Of a DNA stretch of 40,974 nt, positions 33,139 through 40,974 are shown piece after piece (within the stretch, counting starts at the first letter, position 1; the number at the start of each line of letters is the position of its first letter). Source of the DNA: Marseilla massiliensis (GTDB lineage: Bacteria; Bacteroidota; Bacteroidia; Bacteroidales; Bacteroidaceae). Location of the stretch: assembly GCF_016899855.1 (NCBI RefSeq), contig NZ_JACJJG010000019.1:1-40974 (forward strand). Reading direction: 5' to 3'. Position numbers and translations under genes: made by a program. The notes beneath the pieces were generated by a model. The model was given only the letters and a program-made list of their open reading frames with translations, was not told the origin of the DNA and ran no database searches.

Positions 33139-33227
33139 GGAAGATTGGCAGAGTGACCGAATGCGCTGGACTCGAAATCCGGTATACCCTTTTCCGGGTA
33201 TCGGGGGTTTGAATCCCTCATCTTCCG
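33139..33227 (+). tRNA. tRNA-Ser (anticodon CGA)
   Basis: A complete 89-nt class II tRNA. The acceptor GGAAGAT (33139-33145) pairs with ATCTTCC (33220-33226) plus discriminator G. The anticodon loop CTCGAAA gives anticodon CGA, reading UCG. The long variable arm (GTATACCC…CGGGTATC) is the serine identity feature. The T-loop is TTTGAATC. The 3' CCA is not encoded. It is transcribed from its own promoter and ends at a nearby terminator, so it is a single-gene unit. Confidence 0.97.
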
Positions 33228-33236
33228 CATAATATA

Positions 33237-33271
33237 GAGAAGAAGAAGTTAAGGCTTCTTCTTCTTTTCTT
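33237..33271 (+). terminator. Terminator after tRNA-Ser
   Basis: A 12-bp stem of GAGAAGAAGAAG (33237-33248) with CTTCTTCTTCTT (33255-33266), loop of 6 nt, ending in TTCTTTTAT. It lies 10 nt after the tRNA 3' end. Confidence 0.8.
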
Positions 33272-33312
33272 TTATGTGGAGCATTTCTGTTTTTCCAAAA
33301 CAAACGAAAGAT

Positions 33313-33344
33313 TTTGATTTGCCGCATTATTTCCTTAACTTTGC
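33313..33344 (+). promoter_or_regulatory. Promoter of rsmA
   Basis: TTTG at 33313-33316, a 19-nt spacer and TAACTTTGC at 33336-33344. Predicted start near 33348 leaves about a 68-nt leader. Confidence 0.7.
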
Positions 33345-33415
33345 AAAATAAATAAAGCATGATATAGATAGTGGAGTTTTTGTCATGATTCTATGCTTCA
33401 ATATAAATGTGATTG

Positions 33416-34225
33416 ATGAGAACCGTAAGACCGAAAAAAAATCTTGGTCAGCATTTTCTTACTGACCTGAACATTGCTAAGGCAATAGCCGACACTGTTG
33501 ATGCATGTCCTGGTATACCTATATTGGAAGTGGGACCAGGTATGGGAGTACTCACGCAATATCTTATGCCGAAAGGTCGTGATTTAAAAGTTGTTGAGAT
33601 AGACTCAGAATCTGTAGCTTACCTTAATGAGAAGTATCCGTCATTACGGCAAAGTATTGTAGGTGAGGACTTTTTAAGGATGGACTTAAACCTTTTGTTC
33701 GGAGGAAATCAGTTTGTGCTTACAGGTAATTATCCTTATGATATATCATCGCAAATATTTTTTAAGATGCTTGACAATAAGGAGTTAATTCCATGTTGCA
33801 CAGGTATGATACAGCGTGAGGTGGCTTTACGCATGGCTTCAGCTCCAGGAACTAAAGCTTATGGAATATTGAGCGTGTTGATTCAGGCATGGTATGATGT
33901 TGAATATTTGTTTACTGTTGACGAAAACGTGTTTAATCCACCACCAAAAGTAAAAAGTGCCGTAATATGTATGAAACGCAACAAGACGGTTGATCTTGGT
34001 TGTGACTGGACTTTGTTCAGGCGTGTGGTTAAGACAGTGTTCAATCAGCGTCGCAAAATGTTGCGTGTATCACTTAGACAGATTTTGCCTAATGTGCAAG
34101 AACATGCTGTTTTTTATGGTAATGAGATTATGACATCCCGTCCAGAGCAGTTGTCAATACCACAATTTGTTGAGCTTACCAATATGGTGAAAGAGGAGAT
34201 TGGAGATGAAATCGAGAACAGATGA
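33416..34225 (+). CDS. rsmA: 16S rRNA dimethyladenosine transferase RsmA/KsgA
   Basis: Dimethylates two adjacent adenosines (A1518/A1519 in E. coli numbering) near the 3' end of 16S rRNA, a late step of 30S assembly. The 269-residue protein has the opening PKKNLGQHFLTD (about 7-18), the SAM motif ILEVGPGMGVLT, the acidic VVEID, and the catalytic NxPY motif (here GNYPYDISSQIFFK), followed by the PPKVKSAV block and an Arg-rich C-terminal helix. The ATG at 33416 is preferred over the overlapping TTG at 33413. It begins a translation-related stretch with frr and rsgA. Confidence 0.95.
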   Translation: MRTVRPKKNLGQHFLTDLNIAKAIADTVDACPGIPILEVGPGMGVLTQYLMPKGRDLKVVEIDSESVAYLNEKYPSLRQSIVGEDFLRMDLNLLFGGNQFVLTGNYPYDISSQIFFKMLDNKELIPCCTGMIQREVALRMASAPGTKAYGILSVLIQAWYDVEYLFTVDENVFNPPPKVKSAVICMKRNKTVDLGCDWTLFRRVVKTVFNQRRKMLRVSLRQILPNVQEHAVFYGNEIMTSRPEQLSIPQFVELTNMVKEEIGDEIENR

Positions 34226-34278
34226 AAGAGCAATAATATATTTCATAGTTAAATTGCTGTTCTTTCAGAATAAATCAT

Positions 34279-34287
34279 TATATTTGC
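34279..34287 (+). promoter_or_regulatory. -7 box for frr
   Basis: TATATTTGC at 34279-34287, matching TAnnTTTGC, 23 nt before the frr ATG. A TTG at 34254-34256 lies 22 nt upstream, slightly long for a -33 element. Confidence 0.6.
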
Positions 34288-34310
34288 AAAACTGAAAAAT
34301 ATTTAATCAT

Positions 34311-34871
34311 ATGATAGACGTAAAAGCTACCTTAAAGGAAACTGAAGAGAGAATGGAGATGGCTGCTATGTATCTTGAAGATCAGCTGTCACATGTTCGT
34401 GCGGGACGTGCTAATGTTGCCATATTGGATGGTATCAGAGTAAGTTCATACGGTTCTATGGTGCCGCTTAATCAAGTGGCTAACGTATCTACTCCTGATC
34501 CGCGAACAATTGCCATACGACCTTGGGATAAAAAGATGATTAAGGATATCGAAAAGGCAATTATGGATTCGGACGTAGGCATTACTCCTGAAAATAATGG
34601 CGAGATAGTACGTCTCGGTATACCACAACCTACGGAGGAACGCCGTAAGGATTTGGCGAAGCAGTGTAACAAGATGGGGGAGAAGGCTAAAGTTGAGATT
34701 CGTAATGTACGAAGCGATATAAAGGATAAGTTGAAGAAAGCCATTAAAGATGGTCTTTCAGAGGATAATGAAAAGGATGCAGAGGTTGAACTCCAGAAAA
34801 TTCATGACAAGTTTATTAAGAAAATAGACGACTTGCTTGCAGCAAAGAATAAAGAAATTATGACTGTCTAA
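34311..34871 (+). CDS. frr: Ribosome recycling factor
   Basis: Works with EF-G to split post-termination ribosomes. The 186-residue length is standard. The N-terminal helix, the VRAGRANVAILDGIRVSSYG segment, the TPDPRTIAIRPWDKKMIKDIEKAI core and the C-terminal DEDNEKDAEVELQKIHDKFIKKIDDLLAAKNKEI helix pair are all typical. It has its own -7 box and an intrinsic terminator downstream. Confidence 0.97.
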   Translation: MIDVKATLKETEERMEMAAMYLEDQLSHVRAGRANVAILDGIRVSSYGSMVPLNQVANVSTPDPRTIAIRPWDKKMIKDIEKAIMDSDVGITPENNGEIVRLGIPQPTEERRKDLAKQCNKMGEKAKVEIRNVRSDIKDKLKKAIKDGLSEDNEKDAEVELQKIHDKFIKKIDDLLAAKNKEIMTV

Positions 34872-34881
34872 AACGAATAAG

Positions 34882-34937
34882 AATCAAGAGTAAGAGCTTC
34901 ATAAGAAACGATGGGCTCTTAACTCTTGATTTTATAA
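34882..34937 (+). terminator. Terminator after frr
   Basis: A 16-bp stem with one bulge (34882-34897 with 34915-34931), followed by TTTATAAAT. It ends only about 25 nt before the rsgA start, so rsgA translation depends on read-through or an unseen promoter. Confidence 0.7.
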
Positions 34938-34959
34938 ATGCAAAAAGTAATATCCGGAA

Positions 34960-35892
34960 GTGAATGGTCTTGTTATAAGAAATACAGGCAGTTGGTATAC
35001 TGTAAAGACAGACGATGGCTCATTAATAGAATGTAAAATCAAGGGCAACTTTAGGCTTAAAGGTATACGCAGTACAAATCCTGTTGCTGTTGGCGACAGG
35101 GTGAAGATTGTCCGTAATGTTGAAGGGACAGCTTTTATTACCGACATAGGTGACAGGAGCAATTACATTATACGTAAGTCGCCTAATCTTTCTAAACAAA
35201 GTCACATTATCGCCGCGAATATTGATCAGGCGTTTCTTATTGTCACAGTTAATCATCCACAGACATCAACCACGTTTATTGACCGCTTTTTGGCTTCGGC
35301 AGAAGCATACCGTATTCCGGTGATTCTTGTTTTTAATAAGATAGATATATTATCACCTGAAGATGTAGAATATCAGAAAATGATGGTACACCTATATGAA
35401 ACAATAGGGTATGAATGTTTGTCTGTGTCTGCATTTGACAACTCTATAATAGAATGTTTCAGACCGTTGCTTGAGAATAAAATTACCTTGTTTAGTGGTA
35501 ATAGTGGAGTGGGTAAGAGTACGTTGCTGAATACGCTTATACCAGGATTGAATTTACGAACATCTGAAATTAGCGAGGCTCATGACACGGGTATGCATAC
35601 AACCACGTTTAGTGAAATGTTGCCTTTGCCTTATGGTGGTTGGGTTATAGACACTCCAGGAATCAAGGGTTTCGGTACTTTTGACATGGAACCAGAGGAA
35701 ATATGTGGCTATTTTAAGGAGATTTTCAAGTACTCAAAAGATTGTCGTTTCCGAAATTGTACACATACGCATGAACCAGGATGTGCTGTAAGAAAAGCTG
35801 TTGAGGAACATTACATATCAGAAAGCCGATATAATTCATATTTAAGTATGCTTGAGGATAAGAACGAGGGTAAATACAGAGAGGCTTTTTAA
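34960..35892 (+). CDS. rsgA: Small ribosomal subunit biogenesis GTPase RsgA
   Basis: A circularly permuted GTPase that checks late 30S assembly. The 310-residue protein has an N-terminal OB fold (about 1-70), G4 NKID and G5 SVSA (before G1, as expected for the permuted order), G1 [10 protein letters not shown]3 DTPG and a C-terminal zinc-binding segment with Cys/His ligands ([14 protein letters not shown]). The likely start is GTG at 34960, since no in-frame ATG precedes it and an unrelated out-of-frame ATG lies at 34938; a GGAAG stretch just upstream may aid initiation. It directly follows the frr terminator. Confidence 0.93.
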   Translation: MNGLVIRNTGSWYTVKTDDGSLIECKIKGNFRLKGIRSTNPVAVGDRVKIVRNVEGTAFITDIGDRSNYIIRKSPNLSKQSHIIAANIDQAFLIVTVNHPQTSTTFIDRFLASAEAYRIPVILVFNKIDILSPEDVEYQKMMVHLYETIGYECLSVSAFDNSIIECFRPLLENKITLFSGNSGVGKSTLLNTLIPGLNLRTSEISEAHDTGMHTTTFSEMLPLPYGGWVIDTPGIKGFGTFDMEPEEICGYFKEIFKYSKDCRFRNCTHTHEPGCAVRKAVEEHYISESRYNSYLSMLEDKNEGKYREAF

Positions 35893-35968
35893 TAGGGCTT
35901 TGTTTATATTCATAAACAGGAGAAAAATCTATCTGTCATCTGTGTTTATCTTTTTTTATTATTGAATT

Positions 35969-38137
35969 ATGATAATGAATGCCGAGCTTGACCTTGCATG
36001 GGAAATCATTGAACATACGGGAGCAAATCTTTTTCTTACCGGAAAAGCAGGAACTGGTAAGACAACATTTCTTAAAGAATTAAAGGTAAAGTCTCCTAAA
36101 CGTATGGTTGTGTTAGCGCCGACAGGTATCGCCGCAATCAATGCTGGTGGTGTGACTATTCATTCTTTTTTTCAGTTACCATTGTCTCCATTTGTTCCCG
36201 GAGTAACTTATGACCGTGCAGAGAAAAGATATTTTAGGTTTGGCAAGATTAAAAGGGATATCATACGTACGATAGATTTACTCGTAATTGACGAAATCAG
36301 TATGGTACGTGCTGATTTACTGGACGCGGTTGATTCTGTTATGCGTCGATATCGTGATCATGACAAACCTTTTGGTGGAGCTCAATTACTTATGATAGGT
36401 GATTTACAACAACTTGCACCAGTTGTAAAAGATGATGAATGGGCTTTATTAAGTGCGGTATATGACACTCCATATTTTTTTTCAAGCAAGGCGTTGGCTC
36501 AGGCTGGTTATCATACGGTAGAATTAAAAACTGTTTACCGTCAGCAGGATATTTCATTTGTGGCTTTACTTAATCAAATAAGGGAAAACAAAGCAACAGA
36601 TGCAACTCTTGACACATTAAATCAGCGATACATTCCTGGGTTCAAACCGGATGCGAAAAGTGATTACATACGATTGACAACACATAATTTTCAAGCTCAG
36701 GCAATTAATGATTTAGAGTTGTCATCACTTCCTGGATATGAATATACTTTTAATGCAGAGGTGAAAGGCGTGTTCCCTGAAACTTCATATCCTGCAGATA
36801 AAGGTTTAATATTGAAACAAGGAGCGCAAGTGATGTTCATTAAAAATGATCCTGATAAACGTTTCTATAATGGCATGATAGGTGAAGTCATAGCAGTTTC
36901 TAATGACAATATTATCGTGAAAGGGAAAAACAGCAGTGAGGCTTTTAGATTGGAAAAGGCTGAATGGACAAACTCTAAGTATACGCTTGATAATGGAACA
37001 AAAGAAATTAAAGAAACAGTAGAAGGTGTCTTTAGACAATATCCATTGAAGCTTGCGTGGGCAATAACTATACATAAAAGTCAAGGACTTACATTTGACC
37101 ATGCAATTATTGATGTTTCACATTCTTTTGCTCATGGACAAGCTTATGTCGCATTAAGCCGTTGTAAGACGTTAGATGGTATTGTTTTGAGTGCTCCTCT
37201 GCGACATGACTCTTTGATAAGTGATGAAATTGTAGAACGTTATATTGATGGGTTGGATTTATGTATTCCAAATAAATCAGAACTCTTGTCGTTAAAGTTA
37301 GCCTATTTTATAAATCTTCTTGACGAGCTTTTTGATTTTACGACGTTACATTCTTCGTTTAGATTATTGTTGCGAACAATTGATGAACACTTTTATAGTA
37401 AATATCCAAAGCTTCTCACCAATTATAAAAATGTTGGACTTATATTTAATGAACTTATAGATGTTGCCCGAAAATTTAAGGTGCAATATTCCCGTTTGTC
37501 AAGTGATGTATTAAATACCGATGATGCATATCTTTATGAACGTATACGAAAGGCCTCAAAATATTTTTCAGAGAGATTAGAAGATTTTTTGCTTTTGTTG
37601 GCGAAGACGAAAATAAGCACGGATAATAAGATTATAAAGCAGCAATTTGAAGAACGGTTTACGACATTTTCGGATGAACTAATAATCAAAAAGAAGCTTC
37701 TTGAATATGAAAGTCAAGATCATGTGTCTTTTTCCACAGGGGATTATCTTACGGAAAAAGCCAAGATTATATTGAATTTGAATGCAAATGACTCAACAGT
37801 GAAGCGTGAGAAAAAATTGCCCATAGCAAAAAAAACCGCTAAAAATACACGTGAAATTAGTTTTGATATGTTTAAATCAGGAATGACGATAGGGCAGATT
37901 GCTAAAGAGCGTGGGCTCGTTGCAGATACGGTAATGGGACATTTGGCTTATTTTGTTAAGGCTGGTTTGTTGGGTATAGACAAGGTGATTCCTCAAAGTC
38001 ATATAGAAGAATTACAGACTTTCTTAGTAGCCCATCCACGCGTTACTTCCATATCAGAAGTGAAAGGAGCAGTAAATCCAGTAATTTCGTATTCTGAAAT
38101 ACGTTTGTTTTTTAATGTCAACAATGTCAAGTCGTAA
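35969..38137 (+). CDS. PIF1/RecD-like superfamily 1 helicase with C-terminal helix-turn-helix
   Basis: A 722-residue DNA helicase. The N-terminal ATPase core has Walker A TGKAGTGKTT (about 23-32), Walker B VIDEISMVRADLLDAVD, MIGDLQQLAPV, the 2A-type block AITIHKSQGLTFDHAIID and QAYVALSRCKTLDGIVL, matching the PIF1/RecD-like SF1B pattern. The final about 100 residues (SFDMFKSGMTIGQIAKERGL) form a winged helix-turn-helix domain of the kind found at the ends of RecQ-type and related helicases. A role in replication-fork or G-quadruplex handling is family-based inference. Codon use is AT-rich compared with neighbours. Confidence 0.85.
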   Translation: MIMNAELDLAWEIIEHTGANLFLTGKAGTGKTTFLKELKVKSPKRMVVLAPTGIAAINAGGVTIHSFFQLPLSPFVPGVTYDRAEKRYFRFGKIKRDIIRTIDLLVIDEISMVRADLLDAVDSVMRRYRDHDKPFGGAQLLMIGDLQQLAPVVKDDEWALLSAVYDTPYFFSSKALAQAGYHTVELKTVYRQQDISFVALLNQIRENKATDATLDTLNQRYIPGFKPDAKSDYIRLTTHNFQAQAINDLELSSLPGYEYTFNAEVKGVFPETSYPADKGLILKQGAQVMFIKNDPDKRFYNGMIGEVIAVSNDNIIVKGKNSSEAFRLEKAEWTNSKYTLDNGTKEIKETVEGVFRQYPLKLAWAITIHKSQGLTFDHAIIDVSHSFAHGQAYVALSRCKTLDGIVLSAPLRHDSLISDEIVERYIDGLDLCIPNKSELLSLKLAYFINLLDELFDFTTLHSSFRLLLRTIDEHFYSKYPKLLTNYKNVGLIFNELIDVARKFKVQYSRLSSDVLNTDDAYLYERIRKASKYFSERLEDFLLLLAKTKISTDNKIIKQQFEERFTTFSDELIIKKKLLEYESQDHVSFSTGDYLTEKAKIILNLNANDSTVKREKKLPIAKKTAKNTREISFDMFKSGMTIGQIAKERGLVADTVMGHLAYFVKAGLLGIDKVIPQSHIEELQTFLVAHPRVTSISEVKGAVNPVISYSEIRLFFNVNNVKS

Positions 38138-38174
38138 CTGAGCTGACTTTTGATATTTTTAATTATTGTGGAAT

Positions 38175-38738
38175 ATGGATGAATTGAGATATCATTACAA
38201 GTACCCTCATCCCAGTGTTACTGCTGATTGCGTGGTTTTTGGTTTCGATGGGGCGAATTTGATGATTTTGCTTGTTGAGCGAGGTCATGAACCGTATAAA
38301 GGCAAGTGGGCGTTTCCGGGAGGTTTTATCAATATTGATGAATCCGCGGAATCAGGGGCTTTACGCGAGTTGAAGGAAGAGACAGGATTATCAGATGTGG
38401 TTATAAATCAGTTTTATGCTTTCACTAATCCTGACCGTGATCCTCGTGAACGGGTTATAAGTATAGCTTATTATGCAGTTGTTCGTTTACAGTCTGTAAC
38501 AGGTGGAGACGATGCAGCTAAAGCAAGTTGGTTTAAGTTTGATGAAATACCATCATTGGCTTTTGACCATCAAGAAATATTATGCCGTGCATGTGAAACT
38601 CTTTACAAGAAATTGTTATGCGAACCATTGGATTTTAGCTTTTTGCCAGATGGGATAACAATGCTAGAATTTCGTAATTTTTATTCTTTTGTACGTAATA
38701 ATTTTGATTATCAAAAAAAACCAGACAGTAAACAATGA
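38175..38738 (+). CDS. Nudix hydrolase (possible regulator type)
   Basis: A 187-residue protein with a complete Nudix box GGFINIDESAESGALRELKEETGL (about 49-72), containing the REXXEE core. The preceding VTADCVVFGFDGANLMILLVERGHEPYKGKWAFPGG matches the family. A C-terminal winged-helix-like region (about 130-187) resembles NrtR-type or related Nudix regulators, but I cannot confirm DNA binding. The ATG at 38175 is used over the TTG at 38166. It converges with gdhA across a shared terminator that overlaps its stop. Confidence 0.82.
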   Translation: MDELRYHYKYPHPSVTADCVVFGFDGANLMILLVERGHEPYKGKWAFPGGFINIDESAESGALRELKEETGLSDVVINQFYAFTNPDRDPRERVISIAYYAVVRLQSVTGGDDAAKASWFKFDEIPSLAFDHQEILCRACETLYKKLLCEPLDFSFLPDGITMLEFRNFYSFVRNNFDYQKKPDSKQ

Positions 38739-38758
38739 CTGTCTGGTTTTGAATTTTT
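38717..38758. terminator. Bidirectional terminator between the Nudix gene and gdhA
   Basis: A perfect 13-bp stem (38717-38729 with 38738-38750) and an 8-nt loop. The plus strand continues with GAATTTTTA. On the minus strand the run of A at 38713-38720 gives a T-run. It overlaps the Nudix stop codon and lies 18 nt after the gdhA stop. Confidence 0.9.
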
Positions 38759-38767
38759 ATTATATCT

Positions 38768-40102
38768 TTATACTATGCCTTGAGCCATCATGGCTTTTGC
38801 AACTTTAAGGAAACCTGCAATATTGGCACCTTTGACATAATTTATATAGCCATCCGGTTCGGTTCCATATTTTACACAATTCTCATGTATGTTGTTCATT
38901 ATGCTATGCAATTTAGCATCAACTTCCTCGCGGCTCCAACTTAAACGTTCTGAGTTTTGGCTCATTTCAAGTCCTGATACAGCAACACCACCCGCATTTG
39001 CAGCTTTGCCAGGAGAATAAAGGATTTTTGCGTCCTGGAATATCTTGATAGCTTCCGGTGTGGTAGGCATGTTTGCGCCTTCACTGACAGCAATGACTCC
39101 GTTTGCTACAAGAGCTTTGGCTGCTTCTTCGTTAATTTCATTTTGTGTAGCCGACGGTAATGCAATATCAGCTTTTTCAAACCACGGCTTGGCTCCCTCG
39201 ACATATTTAACATTATATTTTTCGGCATATTCGCGGATACGTCCACGCTCAATGTTCTTGAGCTCCATTATATAGTCGAGTTTTTCTCTGGTAATACCAT
39301 CAGGATCATATATGTATCCGTCTGAATCGGAGCACGTTACGACCTTAGCACCAAGTTCTATACATTTCTCGATTGTGTATTGGGCAACATTGCCAGATCC
39401 ACTTACGAGTACAGTTTTGCCTTTGATGTCTATACCACGCGTATTGAGCATATTTACGAGGAAGTACACATTACCGTAACCTGTTGCCTCCGGACGTATC
39501 AATGAGCCTCCGAATTGGATTCCTTTTCCTGTTAGTATTCCGCTCCATTCATGTGTCAGTTTTTTGTACATACCGAACATGTACGCAACTTCGCGTCCTC
39601 CTACGCCTATATCACCGGCAGGTACGTCTACATCAGCGCCGATATGGCGATAAAGTTCGCTCATGAACGCTTGGCAGAATCTCATTACCTCTGCGTCACT
39701 TTTACCACGTGGTGAAAAGTCTGAACCACCCTTTGCTCCACCCATAGGCAATGTGGTAAGTGAATTTTTGAATGTCTGTTCGAACGCAAGGAATTTAAGG
39801 ATACCCAAGTTCACTGATTGGTGAAAGCGTAATCCTCCCTTATACGGACCAATTACATTATTGTGCTGTACACGATATCCCATGTTGGTGCGTACATTGC
39901 CCTTGTCGTCAACCCATGAGACACGAAATTCAATCACTCGGTCAGGGATACAAAGACGTTCAATCAGATTTGCCTTGTCAAACTCAGGGTGCTTGTTGTA
40001 TTCCTCTTCTATTGTTCCCAATACTTGGCTTACGGCCTGGATATATTCAGGCTCATTTGGAAATCTCTGTTTGAGATTTTCTACAACTTGTACTGCATTC
40101 AT
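38768..40102 (-). CDS. gdhA: NADP-type glutamate dehydrogenase
   Basis: Reversibly aminates 2-oxoglutarate to glutamate, the main ammonium assimilation step in many anaerobic Bacteroidales. The 444-residue hexameric type is shown by the FRVSWVDDKGNVRTNMGYRVQHNNVIGPYKGGLRFH N-terminal region, the catalytic Lys in LPMGGAKGGSDF, the DIGVGGREVAYMFG segment, the GxGxxA coenzyme site VLVSGSGNVAQY, and TPSATQNEIN / SEGANMPTTPEA. Coenzyme choice cannot be settled by reading alone. A clear promoter sits upstream (40164-40195). Confidence 0.95.
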   Translation of the reverse strand: MNAVQVVENLKQRFPNEPEYIQAVSQVLGTIEEEYNKHPEFDKANLIERLCIPDRVIEFRVSWVDDKGNVRTNMGYRVQHNNVIGPYKGGLRFHQSVNLGILKFLAFEQTFKNSLTTLPMGGAKGGSDFSPRGKSDAEVMRFCQAFMSELYRHIGADVDVPAGDIGVGGREVAYMFGMYKKLTHEWSGILTGKGIQFGGSLIRPEATGYGNVYFLVNMLNTRGIDIKGKTVLVSGSGNVAQYTIEKCIELGAKVVTCSDSDGYIYDPDGITREKLDYIMELKNIERGRIREYAEKYNVKYVEGAKPWFEKADIALPSATQNEINEEAAKALVANGVIAVSEGANMPTTPEAIKIFQDAKILYSPGKAANAGGVAVSGLEMSQNSERLSWSREEVDAKLHSIMNNIHENCVKYGTEPDGYINYVKGANIAGFLKVAKAMMAQGIV

Positions 40103-40163
40103 AAGATATTGTTTTTATTGTTCCTTAATATGATATAGTCGTGTTGTCGTGAATTTTGCGGTT

Positions 40164-40195
40164 GCAAAGGTACACATTTTTATGTAAAAAACAAA
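40164..40195 (-). promoter_or_regulatory. Promoter of gdhA
   Basis: Minus strand: TTTG at 40195-40192, a 19-nt spacer and TACCTTTGC at 40172-40164. Predicted start about 40160 gives a leader near 58 nt before the ATG at 40102. Confidence 0.75.
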
Positions 40196-40382
40196 TATAA
40201 TGATAATTATTTTATTAAAATTCTATCTAAATATAATATTTATGCCGTTTTAATGCACATTTGATTATAACTATATACCAGATTTGAATCTGGTGTTAAG
40301 TATAAAAGTTCTCATTATTTCAAGAAGATTATATTTTTTGTTTATATTTGTATTTAAATTAGGCATTAGTGAGAAATAAAGT

Positions 40383-40739
40383 ATGAATGTAAAAAAAGAA
40401 CTTGAAACTAAGGTTGGTATTGCTAATGGTTTATATCTTAATAATATTGAGATTGATCCTTTTACAATTAAAGCGGTTATGATAAATGAGGTTGTTCCGC
40501 CTGATCCCGTGCAAGATTTTTATGGCGAACCTTCAGCTGATTACCAGAAAACAATAATTCCATTCTTTCAATTTGCAGGAAACCATGTTTCCTCTATTTT
40601 TGATATTTTACAAATGGGTATTTATGTTACAAATGCTGTTAAAACGCCAAAAGTAGGATATTCTATTGATAGAAGTTGCATTGAAAATAGCTTGCCGTAC
40701 CTTGAGGCAGAACTTTCTTTATTTCCTAATATCACGTGA
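40383..40739 (+). pseudogene. Truncated uracil-DNA-glycosylase-like protein
   Basis: A 118-residue open frame (IKAVMINEVVPPDPVQDFYG, DYQKTIIPFFQFAG, MGIYVTNAVKTPK, SLPYLEAELSLFPNI). From general family knowledge it resembles the N-terminal half of a roughly 200-residue uracil-DNA-glycosylase-superfamily protein, whose sequence would continue with a VIMLMGDVA-like strand after FPNI. Here it ends in Thr-stop immediately before an IS982 transposase end, so the C-terminal half appears lost to IS insertion. A weak -7 box (TATATTTG at 40343-40350) precedes it. It may instead be an intact small protein, and homology is not proven by search. Confidence 0.45.
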
Positions 40740-40974
40740 GTTCGGTATAATAATCTTATGCAATAATCCTGCTTTTATCAATGATGTCAATATTGAGTGA
40801 CGGTTTCTTAGGAAGCAGGTTGTATGCGATAAGCCCTGCAATCAGGTTGGAAGCAAAACCGTCAATGCTGCGGTGCCTGGTATGCTCAATGTAGCAGACG
40901 TTTTTGAGTTCGTCGTTGACGGTTTCAATGAGCGCCCTTTTCCGCAGCAGGATTTTGTCGTGCAGGTCCATGAG
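40734..40974 (-). mobile_element. Right-edge IS982-family insertion sequence (partial)
   Basis: The 3' end of an insertion sequence reaches into the window from the right. Its inner boundary probably lies between about 40732 and 40745 (CACGTGAGTTCGG…), where the preceding reading frame stops. The other end, the complete inverted repeats and target duplication are outside the window, so the exact limits cannot be set. Confidence 0.55.
40756..40974 (-). CDS. IS982-family transposase, C-terminal fragment (partial at right edge)
   Basis: The C-terminal 70-odd residues of a DDE transposase. The segment [27 protein letters not shown] contains the catalytic Glu of the DDE triad (IETVND) and the family-typical helix, followed by [22 protein letters not shown]. 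The frame is open to the right edge, so the N-terminus and the two Asp residues lie beyond the window. The fragment is intact as far as seen. Confidence 0.85.
   Translation of the reverse strand, partial: LMDLHDKILLRKRALIETVNDELKNVCYIEHTRHRSIDGFASNLIAGLIAYNLLPKKPSLNIDIIDKSRIIA

Larger units (their letters stand above)
33058..33415. other. Intergenic region containing tRNA-Ser and rsmA promoter
   Basis: This 358-nt gap holds the tRNA-Ser promoter (33067-33098), the tRNA (33139-33227), its terminator (33237-33271) and the rsmA promoter (33313-33344). No additional gene is supported. Confidence 0.8.

Noticed and set aside
1..40974. CRISPR arrays, integrons or prophage
   Set aside because: No regularly spaced direct repeats with unique spacers, integrase genes or phage structural genes were seen; the only mobile gene is the transposase fragment at the right edge.

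Overview
The window looks like chromosomal DNA of a Bacteroidota member, most likely Bacteroidales/Prevotellaceae. The evidence is the repeated Bacteroidetes promoter signature (TTTG about 20 nt upstream of TAnnTTTGC), the near absence of strong Shine-Dalgarno sequences, a compact 287-residue primary sigma factor, a TonB-dependent receptor with a carboxypeptidase-like N-terminal domain and a terminal Phe, a short SerA lacking an ACT domain, and an IS982-type transposase. Most of the content is housekeeping; no prophage, CRISPR array or large mobile element is visible.

Layout: 1-631 is a left-edge tail plus a repeat-rich intergenic stretch. 632-3783 (+) holds fabD, a cytoplasmic GH13 amylase-type enzyme and a stand-alone tRNA-editing-like protein. 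3918-10702 (-) holds a small secreted protein, rpoD, a DegQ/HtrA protease, a TonB-dependent receptor and a FemAB/GNAT-like protein. 10813-14220 (+) holds a nitroreductase, a Rossmann/DUF2520 protein, a KdsC-like phosphatase, Maf and a DedA membrane protein. 14332-18621 (-) holds a TPR protein, glnS and mltG. 18622-19376 is a 755-nt gene-free region with a repeat cluster and a probable structured RNA that has its own promoter and a terminator, just ahead of ribE. 20163-26513 (+) is a six-gene operon: TolC-like channel, MacA-like adaptor, split MacB-like ATPase and permease, then a LytS-type sensor kinase and a LytTR regulator. 26584-27222 (-) is a phosphoglycolate-phosphatase-like gene. 27646-33057 (+) holds a DEAD-box helicase, serC, serA, DUF1015 and YigZ. 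33139-33227 is tRNA-Ser(CGA). 33416-38738 (+) holds rsmA, frr, rsgA, a PIF1-like helicase and a Nudix protein. gdhA follows on the minus strand. The right edge is a truncated gene abutting the 3' end of an IS982-family transposase.

Functional links: several genes serve translation and ribosome maturation (glnS, tRNA-Ser, rsmA, frr, rsgA, the editing-like protein). serC, serA and DUF1015 form a serine-synthesis neighbourhood. The efflux operon carries its own two-component system, suggesting self-regulated export of an envelope-active compound. DegQ, MltG, KdsC and the TonB receptor are envelope functions.

The items most worth follow-up are the structured RNA in front of ribE, a family of AAAGAC/GGCCTTT stem-loop repeats in five intergenic regions, a SerA whose catalytic His (and probably Glu) is replaced, and a DUF1015 protein tied to serine genes. 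All functional calls come from reading motifs; no database search was run.
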